Source of the DNA: Nemertoderma westbladi
Taxonomy: Eukaryota > Xenacoelomorpha > Nemertodermatida > Nemertodermatidae
Length of the DNA: 64,000 nt
Assembly: GCA_032718475.1 (NCBI GenBank)
Contig: JAUCBJ010002446.1
Location: 1-64,000 of the forward strand
Direction: 5' to 3'
The notes below the pieces were generated by a model. The model was given only the letters and a program-made list of their open reading frames with translations, did not search any database and had not been told where the DNA came from. Position 1 is the stretch's first letter. Each line of letters begins with the position of its first letter. Positions 50,373 through 59,792 of the stretch are shown here, piece by piece. A program made the translations under genes and the position numbers.

Positions 50373-53300
50373 ATTCCATCCAAATTCAACAAATTTCAGA
50401 AATTCAGTGGCGCTCACCTCCTCAGATTTTGTTGAAATTAATTATACACAATGTTTATAGCGATATAAGAAAGGCCTGAAATTTTTTAGCCAATCCGTAC
50501 ATCCAAACTTGAGATATTCCCCTGTGAAATACGATAAATTGTCAATTTTTGAAAGACTACATGTTATTAGTACCCCTGTGAAAATTTTCTGACAAATGGT
50601 TGATTGTCAAATTTTGTATATCTAGTGCCTAATATGTCAAACTTTCAGTCGTCAACAAAACAAATATCCAACCAATTTGCAGAGGCTCAAATGAAACGAG
50701 TAAAATTTCCCTATTTATGCATTTTTATTAATTTTGGTAGTTTTTGAGGTGCTATCATTCGCATCTGATTGCCAGTTGGTTGTTAGAAACATTTAAATCA
50801 ATGTGATACAGTATTCAGGCAGCCATTTAAATATGTTCTTCACGGCAACAGCTTATCAGATTGAAGGTATTGATAATTTAAATGGGCACTTTTTGAGTTT
50901 TTTGTAAATTTTGTCAACTTTCACATGATACCAGTCAGCTCTGATAATATATTATAACTGGAAATTTTCGGAGATGTTACTTTAGCCTATGGCTAATATT
51001 CACACAAATTTATAGAAACCAACAGGACCTTGGTCTTGTGATATATGGAATAAGTGTAATTAAATTTTACCAAAAAATTACTTTAATTTTTATCAATTAT
51101 GATGCTCTGATAGGGTGTTGGCAATTAATAAATGTGCTATTATGTTCGTTGATGGATACTAATAATGACATTTAATGTTAGTTGGTCCAACAGATTATCA
51201 GAGCCGAGTTACAATTGGTGACTTTGTAAGGGTTGGTTTGCTTTATTAAGAGAGTTATAGTTACTCCCAAATAGAAAGCAAAATGCAATTCCCGTAAGTA
51301 ACTGAGTAAACCAGTAATGGGTGTAGTAGTAATGAGTGTATACAAACTATAACCGATACCCTGCTAATTTAATATTGTAATTAATAATAATAGGCCTAAT
51401 TGTTACTAAGCTTTAATTGCATTATATAATTTTGTGTTTGGCAATATTAATCTTAATACATAATAATGAATTCTTCTTAATCTTCTTGATAACAAATTGC
51501 TAATGTTATGGAAAGTACACTTGCAGGTGAGGCTGATGCTGCTTCTACTAGTTCGCGGGAGAGTTTGTTTTTGTGTTCAATTGGAAAGGAACTAAACTCT
51601 AAATGCAAAAATGATGCTTACATTACCACTGGCTCTACAGTTTGGAAAGTTTGGCCAATAAAAGTGGATGAAGTGGAACTACTTTCAAAGAGAACAGATA
51701 TAAAGAAGGAGCTGCTGAAGACCATTTGTACTCACCATAATATTGAGTTTGGCTCTCTTTATTCATCCTTACAACGCAAATGTTGTGACCCATTTCAAAA
51801 GCACGTTAAACCAGTTAAGACAGGCCTTGCAATTATTACTGAAGATATGGCCAATAGTGATCAAGGTAAAACATTAAATGTAGTTGAAGGGAAGAAAGTT
51901 TGTCCACGTTGCTGTTCAGAATTAAAGTCCAGTATATCAAAAAAGCTGATTGTGCATCTCCCTAAGAAGAAGACACTTAAAAGGAAGTCTGCAGCCCCAG
52001 CTTTACTCATCCAGGAAGAGTGTGATTCTATGCCAGAAACCGTTGAGAGCAGTTCCCAATCTGAGTATGAACCAGATCCTAACATTAACGAAGAACAACT
52101 GGAGCACTTAAATAAATCCTTTAAGCTTCTAGATCAGTCACCCCTGTGTATCAAAAAACGCACTTATTCTAGAATCAAAAGGAAAGTTAACAGAAAAGCA
52201 ACCAAGGCTAAAGAGGCGATCATGGCTTGCGCATCTGCAGCGATTTTTCATTATTTGATTTATAGGTTCAGCTTCTTAAACTTACATTACCACTTTGACG
52301 ACTTCGGCCTATATGCTACCTGGCACTTCTTTGCCACCAGTCATGGCAAGAGCCCGTGTGATGGGATTGGCGGCACTGTGAAGCGAATAATCACTAGGAT
52401 GAGTCTGCAGAGACCTATAGAGGACCAAATAACTAATGCTGAGGAGATGTTTACTGCTGCTGATGTTAATATTACTGGGATAAGATTTATTTGGGTCGAT
52501 GCCAAGGAAGTGGAGTCTGTGACCAAGGAGCAGGAAGTTCGGTTTGAGGATGCCTCAAAAATACCTGGGACAAGGTCGTATCACCGTTTTGATGTTCTTC
52601 CCAGTGGCAAATTAGCTTGCCGAACAGTGTCAGATGGCGATGACAACCTTGCAACAGTGATAAACATTGTTCAAGGTATCACCAGGGAGTCCATCACGGA
52701 TGAGGAACAGTCAACCTCAGGAAAGGAACCCAACTACAGCGTTGGTCAATGGGTACTTGTGTACTATGAGGAAGATCATTACCCAGGAGAGGTGCAGTAC
52801 ACGTCAAGTGAGGGGTACGTGTGTGTGAAAGTCATGGACAGGGCTGGTGGATACTACAGGTGGCCCGAGAAGGATGATATACATAGTTATCCCACTGATG
52901 ACATCGTAAAAACTCTCGAACCACCACTACCCGTTGGAACCAGAGGACAGTTCAAATTTTCGAACATTTAAGAAGAATTATGTAATATATAAATTCGCTA
53001 CTTATATATAATAAATACAGTACCCTGGTTATTCAAGTTTAATAGATTGTAGTTTGTTTTTTCTCTGCAAAGCTGTTGGTCCGTTTAATTGCAATAAATA
53101 TCTATATTATGTACTATAAAACATATTATTTCCTTCCTAGGCAATAACGTACTTTCAGATTGAAATTACATTGAATGAAAATATTCTTTTTTTTCAATTA
53201 CTTGTCACGTTAAAGAACATTTTTAGATAATAACTTGATCCTGTTGGTGATTGAAAATTATCATACAATTGAACAATAGGTTGAATAAACAAATTATCTA

Positions 53301-53860
53301 CTTTTTGGGGAGATATTTTTAGTCAGAGCTGATTTCTGACACTTCAAAGTTAGCAAAAAATCAAAATCGTATGCACTTATTTTTTCGATAGCACACCTCT
53401 GATAAGTTGTTGGCCCTTAATTCATTATTAAAACGTGTCATGGATAATGCACAATATAGTTAAGAAACATTTGAATTTCCAACAGACATGCAGAGATTTC
53501 TAAATGGTGTCACAAAAATCAACAAAATTTGTATTTTTGGTGTAATTTCAATCGCGTATGTTAAGGCTCTGACTATCGGTTGTATGTTTATTGACTTATA
53601 GGATACAGCCTTATTATAAGAGGTATCATTTATTAAAAAAGTATCACCCAACAAGTTGTCAGAGTACAAAATATTCAGGTTTTAAATTTCCAATATTTTT
53701 ACAATTCAGAAACTTGAACACCATGTAACTTGAGAATAAAAGGACCAAATGAGCTGAAATTATGGCTACCAGTTTTTAACCACATCATCATAACATGATT
53801 AAATTTTCAATGAATTCTGAGAGGGTGTGCGCCACCCCATTTGTTGAATTTGGCTGGAAT
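50373..53860 (+). mobile_element. DNA transposon inserted in LINE-D ORF1
   Basis: Inverted ends: CCAAATTCAACAAAT and GTGGCGCTCACC with CTCAGA on the left, matching the complements of GCGCCACC and ATTTGTTGAATTTGG with TCTGAGAGGGTG on the right. The left arm has about 10 extra bases between the two blocks. No convincing target duplication. One gene inside (51,508-52,971). 50,461-51,507 and 52,972-53,790 are AT-rich and show no other gene. Confidence 0.65.
51508..52971 (+). CDS. Transposon-derived protein with ATSHGK-PCDGIGGT signature
   Basis: A 487-codon ORF from ATG to TAA. N-terminal ~130 residues with CPRCCSEL; a basic, Ser/Glu-rich linker (~150-245); then FFATSHGKSPCDGIGGTVKR (~275) and SLQRPIEDQI. 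The C-terminal ~110 residues, with YSVGQWVLVYYEEDHYPGEV and GGYYRWPEKDDI, look like a small Tudor/SH3-like barrel. The ATSHGK signature recurs at the C-terminal half of transposase-like proteins in many animals; I cannot name the superfamily. The expected central catalytic part seems replaced by the short segment AIMACASAAIFHYLIYRFSF (~235-255), suggesting an internal deletion. Confidence 0.55.
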   Translation: MESTLAGEADAASTSSRESLFLCSIGKELNSKCKNDAYITTGSTVWKVWPIKVDEVELLSKRTDIKKELLKTICTHHNIEFGSLYSSLQRKCCDPFQKHVKPVKTGLAIITEDMANSDQGKTLNVVEGKKVCPRCCSELKSSISKKLIVHLPKKKTLKRKSAAPALLIQEECDSMPETVESSSQSEYEPDPNINEEQLEHLNKSFKLLDQSPLCIKKRTYSRIKRKVNRKATKAKEAIMACASAAIFHYLIYRFSFLNLHYHFDDFGLYATWHFFATSHGKSPCDGIGGTVKRIITRMSLQRPIEDQITNAEEMFTAADVNITGIRFIWVDAKEVESVTKEQEVRFEDASKIPGTRSYHRFDVLPSGKLACRTVSDGDDNLATVINIVQGITRESITDEEQSTSGKEPNYSVGQWVLVYYEEDHYPGEVQYTSSEGYVCVKVMDRAGGYYRWPEKDDIHSYPTDDIVKTLEPPLPVGTRGQFKFSNI

Positions 53861-54259
53861 AACCCGGAGACGGAAATAAAAACGAAGCGAGTTGGACAAC
53901 AGCGCGAAAACGTACAACAACCAATCGTCATCTCTCTAGCTACAGAAAAGCGAGAGCTACTACTAAAGAGGGCCAGAAAGCTACGGAACTCTGATCGCTA
54001 TGGCAATATATACATTTCGCCAGACTATACCCCGGCAGAGAACAAACTTCAGTATCTCCTCCGGCAAGAACGGCGCGCCATGGCCATAGCGGAACCCAAC
54101 AAAGAGTGGATAATATACCGTGGTGCGGTCGTGGACGCTGCATCTATCACCCGTTCCAGCAAACGTACTTCACACCAGTCGGGTCACAACGCTGTCCCCA
54201 TGAGCGACAGTATTTATGAATTGCCGTCAGCGGTAAATGAGTCAGGGCAGACGGACTGA
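53861..54259 (+). pseudogene. LINE-D ORF1, 3' part
   Basis: Continues the ORF1 RNA-binding domain after the DNA transposon: QQPIVISLATEKRELLLKRA, KLRNSDRYGNIYISPDYTPA, then EWIIYRGAVVD. Stops at 54,259. The pattern of a LLK-A-KLR stretch followed by IYISPDxTPxE is typical of LINE ORF1 proteins. Confidence 0.8.
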
Positions 54260-54342
54260 CTTCACCCGACCCAAACTCCAACGATTGACTCAAACAATGC
54301 CCTAAACATATCGACTACCATCCTAGGGACCCCACCAACGTT

Positions 54343-55710
54343 GGCTGTCCCCTCGGTGGCCTCACTCACGTCGGCTGCCCCCTCGGTGGCCCCACCCACG
54401 TCGGCTGCCCCCTCGATGGCCCCACCCATGTTGGCTGCCCCCTCGGTGGCCTCACCCATGTTGGCTGCCCCCTTGGTGGCCCCACCCACGTCGGCTACCC
54501 CCTCGGTGGCCCCACCCACGTCGGCTGCCCCCACGGTGGCCCCACCCACGTCGGCTGCCCCCTCGGTGGCTCCACCCACGTCGTCTGCCCCCTCGGTGGC
54601 CGCACCCACGTCGGCTACCCCCTCGGTGGCCCCACCCACGTCGTCTGCCCCCTCGGTGGCTGCACCCACGTCGGCTACCCCCCTCGGTGGCCCCACCCAC
54701 GTCGGCTACCCCCTCGGTGGCCCCACCCACGTCGTCTGCCCCCTCGGTGGCTGCACCCACGTCGGCTACCCCCTCGGTGGCCCCACCCACGTCGGCTGCC
54801 CCCTCGGTGGCCCCACCCACGTCGGCTGCCCCCTTGGTGGCCCCACCCACGTCGGCTGCCCCCTCAGTGGCCCCACCCACGTCGGCTACCCCCCCAGTGG
54901 CCCTACCAACGTCGGCTGCCCCCTCGGTGGCCCCACCCACGTCGGCTGCCCCCTTGGTGGCCCCACCCACGTCGGCTGCCCCCTCAGTGACCCCACCCAC
55001 GTCGGCTACCCCCCCAGTGGCCCTACCAACGTCGGCTTCCCCCTCGGTGGCCCCACCCACGTCGGCTGCCCCCTCGGTGCCCCCACCCACGTCGGCTGCC
55101 CCCTCGGTGGCCCCACCCATGTCGGCTACCCCCTCGGTGGCCCCACCCATGTCGGCTACCCCCTCGGTGGCCCCAACCACGTCGTCTGCCCCCTCGGTGG
55201 CCGCACCCACGTCGGCTACCCCCTCGGTGGCCCCACCCACGTCGGTTGCCCCCTCGGTGGCCCCGCCCACGTCGGCTGCCCCCTCGGTGGCCCCACCCAC
55301 GTTGGCTGCCCCCTCGGTGGCCCCACCCATGCCGGCTACCCCCTCGGTGGCCCCACCCACGTCGGCTGCCCCCTCGGTGGCCCAACCCACGTCGGCTGCC
55401 CCCTCGATGGCCCCACCCATGTCGGCTGCCCCCTCGGTGGCCTCACCCATGTTGGCTGCCCCCTTGGTGGCCCCACCCACGTCGGCTACCCCCTTGGTGG
55501 CCCCACCCACGTCGGCTGCCCCCACGGTGGCCCCACCCACGTCAGCTGCCCCCTCGGTGGCCCCACCCACGTCGGCTACACCCTCGGTGGCCCCACCCTC
55601 GTCGGCTGCCCCCTCGGTGGCTCCACCCACGTGGGCTGCCCCCTCGGTGGCCCCTCCAACGTCGGCTGCCCCCTTGTTGGCCCCACCCACATCGGCTACC
55701 CTCCCGGTGG
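54343..55710. repeat. 30-bp minisatellite, about 45 units, between ORF1 and ORF2 of LINE-D
   Basis: The unit GTGGCCCCACCCACGTCGGC plus TGCCCCCTCG lacks stops in several frames, so long frames occur on both strands (VAPPTSAAPS; GPTHVGCPLG; ADVGGATEGA on minus). A one-base shift at ~54,672 changes register. The VAPPTSAAPS frame runs without a stop into LINE-D ORF2. Confidence 0.95.
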
Positions 55711-58700
55711 CCCTAACTGTCATCCATCCAAGGACCGACTTCGTGGTAAATGATGATGATACATCGGTAACTGTTTGTCTATTCAACACGAGATCAATTA
55801 ACAACAAGGCAGACGTCTTAAATGATTTTATTGTTGATCAACAGATAGACATTGCAATGTTCACTGAAACATGGTTATCTGGGAATGAAAGCGATCATTT
55901 GACAATTAAGGACATTTGCCCGGTCGGCTATGAAATTAATCACTCTCCTCGAACAACGAGTCGAGGTGGTGGCGTAGCATGCATCTTTGCAAAGCAGCTC
56001 AATATTAAGGATGCAAATAAACAGAATACTACATTCTCAAATTTCGAGTATTTAGATCTGATATTTCAGTGCCATGGTGATGTATTTCGACTAGTTGTTG
56101 TTTACAGAACGTGTCCATCTACTACCAATGGTTGTACACCATCAACGTTTATGAATGAATTTGCAGTATTTATGGAAGAATTAATATTATCACCTGGAAA
56201 ACTAATTATATTGGGTGACTTCAACTTTCACATAGATGTTGCTTGCGACAAGTATGCTGTGGAGTTCTGTGACCTTCTCAACAGTTTTGGCTTGACTCAA
56301 CATGTGAAACAGCCTACCCATATTCATGGTCACACACTCGATCTGCTTATAACCACGGAGGATTCCGGGTCTCTTGTTTCGGATCTAATAGTAAACGATA
56401 TCGGGTTATCTGATCATTTCTCAGTATGTTTTAAAATTCATTGTGTTAAGCCAAAACATTATCCTACTACGATGAATTGTCGAAAATTATCAAAAATTAA
56501 TATTGATCAATTTTGTAATGACATAGAGGGGTCGGATTTATACGACATGACACTCAATCGTCAGGATGTTGACATTGAATCTATAGTTAATTGCTACAAT
56601 GACACACTAAAATTGATCCTTGATAAACATGCGCCTATTGTAGCAAAGAAGGTTACGAAAAATGGGCATTCACCATGGTATAATGATGAAATAGTTAAAC
56701 AAAAAAAGCTACGGAGAAAACTGGAGAGGAGATATAGGAAAAGCAAGACTGAATCACAGTTAATAATGTATAGGGAGCAATGTAAAGTTGTTTCTGATAC
56801 TATTGTACGTGTAAAACAGGACTACTATCGTACCCAGGTGATTGACTCTAAAGGTGACACTGGTGAACTTTTCAAGATCGTTAATAAGATTCTCCACCGC
56901 AAGCAAGTTTATAAATTACCTGAGCATGATTCAGACAAAGTTCTCGCCGATGAATTTGCTGATTATTTTGAGATAAAGATCAACAACTATCGTGATGAAA
57001 TTAAATCAGAATTAACTACTGCGGGTGCCAACAACACACCTTCTGACCATATTGACCGAAAGGATCATACATTACCAACTCCAGTTGCTGAAACCACACC
57101 AATCGTAGTATCAAATAACTCAAATGTTCCGCCTCTTGATATTTTTCCTGAAATGTCTGAGGAGGCTGTAGGACACTTAATAAATGAATCGAAATCAAAA
57201 ACAAGTGCAAATGATCCAATTCCAACGCGACTACTTAAGTGTTCCTTGAATGTGCTCCTACCAATAATAACTTTTATCATTAATCTATCTATCATGACCG
57301 CGACGGTACCATCAGCATTTAAAGAGGCAGTGATTTCACCTGTACTGAAGAAAGTAAAACTCGATCCGAACGTCTTGAAGAACTTCCGACCCATTTCCAA
57401 TCTGGTGTTCATCTCGAAGTTAACTGAAAGAGTTATAGCGCAATTGTTAATTGAACATTTGTGTGTGAATAAGCTTAACGACCCATTCCAAAGTGCCTAC
57501 AGAAAGATGCATAGCTCTGAAACTGCGCTACTACGGGTAAATAACGATGTCCTAAAAAGTATTGATAATGGCTCCGCAGTACTGTTAGTCCTGCTCGATC
57601 TGAGTGCAGCCTTCGATACTGTTGAGCACTCCATTTTAATAAACATTCTGGAAAATGAAATCGGCGTCACTGGAATGGCATTGGATTGGTTCCGATCGTA
57701 CCTAGCCAATAGGTGCCAGTCAGTTCGGATTGGGAATTCGTACTCAAAAAAGAAGACTCTACGTTATGGACTCCCACAGGGATCGGTTCTCGGCCCCCTG
57801 CTCTTCACCATTTACATGCGTTCGCTCAGTAAAGTGATAGAAAGATATGGATTATCATTGCATTTATATGCAGATGACACCCAGGTTTACATTGCATTTG
57901 AACCTTCTAACATCTCGAGTGCCGTCCATGTTACCACTACTTGTCTAAACGATATAAAACGGTGGATGTCATCGCATCTCCTGATGATGAACTCTGAAAA
58001 GACCGAGATTTTAGTGCTGCAGTCTCAGTTTGCTAACAAGATAATTTCACCAACTCATATGACGGTAGGAAATAAAGAGGTAGAGTTAACTGACTCTGCA
58101 CGCAACATTGGAGCAATTTTCGATAAACATATGAGTTTCACCAAACAAATCTCAATGACGGTGCGTGGAGCATTCTTCCAACTCCGCAACCTCTCGAAAG
58201 TCAAACATTGCTTCGATAAAAAGACTCTCGAAGTACTCATCCACGTCTTGATAGCCAGCAAACTCGATTACAATAATGCGCTTTATTTCGGCTTGCCATG
58301 GAACGTATTAAAGAAACTTCAATATGTTCAAAATTCTGCCGCACGCCTACTGACTGGTACACGTAAGACTGAACACATTACACCAGCGTTAAAGAGACTT
58401 CATTGGCTTCCTATATTACGTCGAATAGACTTCAAGATAGCTTTGCTTACCTACAAATGTATGAACAATATTGGTCCCAGCTATCTATCTGATCTACTAC
58501 ATCCGTACACACCCCAGCGCCAACTACGCTCATCGAGTCAATGCCTGCTTGAAGTTCCCCGCTATAACCTCGAAAGCTACGGCAGGAGATCTTTCTCCGT
58601 TGCTGCTCCTAAAATCTGGAACTCTTTGCCCATGGGTATCCGTTCGGCTCCAAATGTAGTCATCTTTAAAAAATTACTTAAAACTCACTTATTTAAGCTC

Positions 58701-58718
58701 GAATTTGAATGCTCTTAA
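54687..58718 (+). CDS. LINE-D ORF2 (endonuclease-RT) with an N-terminal Pro/Ala/Ser/Thr repeat fusion
   Basis: One open frame of 1343 codons. Residues 1-345 come from the 30-bp minisatellite. From ~355 an intact CR1-like ORF2 follows: endonuclease (VCLFNTRSINNKADVLNDFI, FTETWL, IILGDFNFHIDV, LSDHFSV), linker (GHSPWYNDEIVKQKKLRRKL), RT (KNFRPISNLVFISKLTERVI, LLDLSAAFDTVEHSILINIL, GLPQGSVLGPLLF, YADDTQVY) and thumb/C-terminus (AARLLTGTRKTEHITPALKR, APKIWNSLP). Catalytic Asp residues in YADD are present and there is no stop or frameshift, so this ORF2 may be active, although its ORF1 is broken. The start shown is a GTG in the repeat; real initiation may be near 55,711. Confidence 0.85.
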   Translation: MAPPTSATPSVAPPTSSAPSVAAPTSATPSVAPPTSAAPSVAPPTSAAPLVAPPTSAAPSVAPPTSATPPVALPTSAAPSVAPPTSAAPLVAPPTSAAPSVTPPTSATPPVALPTSASPSVAPPTSAAPSVPPPTSAAPSVAPPMSATPSVAPPMSATPSVAPTTSSAPSVAAPTSATPSVAPPTSVAPSVAPPTSAAPSVAPPTLAAPSVAPPMPATPSVAPPTSAAPSVAQPTSAAPSMAPPMSAAPSVASPMLAAPLVAPPTSATPLVAPPTSAAPTVAPPTSAAPSVAPPTSATPSVAPPSSAAPSVAPPTWAAPSVAPPTSAAPLLAPPTSATLPVALTVIHPRTDFVVNDDDTSVTVCLFNTRSINNKADVLNDFIVDQQIDIAMFTETWLSGNESDHLTIKDICPVGYEINHSPRTTSRGGGVACIFAKQLNIKDANKQNTTFSNFEYLDLIFQCHGDVFRLVVVYRTCPSTTNGCTPSTFMNEFAVFMEELILSPGKLIILGDFNFHIDVACDKYAVEFCDLLNSFGLTQHVKQPTHIHGHTLDLLITTEDSGSLVSDLIVNDIGLSDHFSVCFKIHCVKPKHYPTTMNCRKLSKINIDQFCNDIEGSDLYDMTLNRQDVDIESIVNCYNDTLKLILDKHAPIVAKKVTKNGHSPWYNDEIVKQKKLRRKLERRYRKSKTESQLIMYREQCKVVSDTIVRVKQDYYRTQVIDSKGDTGELFKIVNKILHRKQVYKLPEHDSDKVLADEFADYFEIKINNYRDEIKSELTTAGANNTPSDHIDRKDHTLPTPVAETTPIVVSNNSNVPPLDIFPEMSEEAVGHLINESKSKTSANDPIPTRLLKCSLNVLLPIITFIINLSIMTATVPSAFKEAVISPVLKKVKLDPNVLKNFRPISNLVFISKLTERVIAQLLIEHLCVNKLNDPFQSAYRKMHSSETALLRVNNDVLKSIDNGSAVLLVLLDLSAAFDTVEHSILINILENEIGVTGMALDWFRSYLANRCQSVRIGNSYSKKKTLRYGLPQGSVLGPLLFTIYMRSLSKVIERYGLSLHLYADDTQVYIAFEPSNISSAVHVTTTCLNDIKRWMSSHLLMMNSEKTEILVLQSQFANKIISPTHMTVGNKEVELTDSARNIGAIFDKHMSFTKQISMTVRGAFFQLRNLSKVKHCFDKKTLEVLIHVLIASKLDYNNALYFGLPWNVLKKLQYVQNSAARLLTGTRKTEHITPALKRLHWLPILRRIDFKIALLTYKCMNNIGPSYLSDLLHPYTPQRQLRSSSQCLLEVPRYNLESYGRRSFSVAAPKIWNSLPMGIRSAPNVVIFKKLLKTHLFKLEFECS

Positions 58719-58994
58719 CTTAATTACATTGATTTTATTATTTTTAAATTATATTAACTCAAACACCACTTCTATCGTTTTATTTAGAAATATACGCTAA
58801 CATACATTGCATTACGGGTTTTATTTGATGTTTTATTTTGATAACGGTTTGTTTTACTAGTGTCTAAATATTGTTTATGTGTAAGTTTTTATTGATTGAA
58901 TTGTTTTACTAATTGTCTTGTGTCTAATTGTCTGTATATTGTCACTATAATTGCGCTTAGATCAAATTTGTATAGGCGCTATATAAATACATAT

Positions 58995-59039
58995 ATATTA
59001 TTATTATTATTATTATTATATTATTATTATTATTATTAC
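58995..59039 (+). repeat. LINE-D 3' tail, (ATT)n
   Basis: The 3' UTR ends TATAGGCGCTATATAAATAC followed by an (ATT)n run, the usual terminus of CR1/L2-group LINEs. 58,719-58,994 is the 3' UTR. Confidence 0.85.
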
Positions 59040-59409
59040 TGTGAGGGAAATATAATCATCCCGGGATCTGTTATTAAACGACCGAGCGCAGCGAGGGAGG
59101 TAAATAATTCCCCATATGTTGGTAGTGGCGGTCCGAAAACCTAATTCAAAGTGGAAATGGAGGCCCAAAACCTTAATTAAAACTGTCATGTAACCCCAAC
59201 CTTAAATATTTGGGATCCTAAATTCCATAAAATTTCTTAGATTAGAGCATCGGGACTTTAAGGTTATAGGGTTAATGACAGTTTTAATTAGGGTTTGGGC
59301 CTGACCAACTAACCCAACCACAAAAATAAACCAATAAATCCAAGTTAAAGTGCTCTACGGTACGCTAGACCTACTATTATTATACTGTAAGTCTATAGGG
59401 GGGCAATCC

Positions 59410-59500
59410 GCGCAGGGGGGGGGGGGGGGGGGGGGGGTGTAGATACGCCTAGGACACCGGCAGCATTCTTAATGCAGCTGCTTCCAGCATGCCCATTATA
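59410..59500. repeat. Long G tract and LINE-A 3' end relic
   Basis: A G run of more than 20 bases at ~59,414-59,437 is followed by GGCAGCATTCTTAATGCAGC, similar to the LINE-A 3' UTR at ~23,345. 59,040-59,409 shows no gene. Confidence 0.6.
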
Positions 59501-59792
59501 GATAGATAATTGAAACCTGAAAAAGGTGGTCAGTCCAATCAATAATAAATAACATTGCTTTAATACGTTTCTGATTGGTCAGACTATTATCTATGTTTTT
59601 TGTGCATGTGTCTAGTCCACCTTTTTCAAACACACATCTTATTCCCAATTATGTAACTAAGAAAGCGAAACTTGAAAAAGGTGGACAGAACAATTGCTAC
59701 AAACTACTTTGCATAATACGTTTCTGATTGGTCTGTCCGTTGTCCATGTTTTCTGTGTCCAGTCCACCTTTTTCAAACACCCGTATCTAAAG

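Larger units (their letters stand above)
49069..59782. mobile_element. TIR element with 10-bp target duplication, opened by LINE-D
   Basis: Ends GGGTGTTTGAAAAAGGTGGA at 49,069 and its exact complement ending at 59,782. Homology between arms extends about 60 bp (GGACAGACCAATCA). Flanked by GTATCTAAAG at 49,059-49,068 and 59,783-59,792. Further inverted GAAAAAGGTGGAC/GTCCACCTTTTTC copies lie at ~49,140-49,210 and ~59,510-59,675. No transposase of its own is seen. A 9-10 bp duplication suggests a Mutator-like non-autonomous element; LINE-D inserted later. Confidence 0.85.

Noticed and set aside
54452-55807. Large minus-strand ORF rich in ADVGGATEGA
   Set aside because: It is a shadow of the 30-bp minisatellite, which has no stops in several frames.
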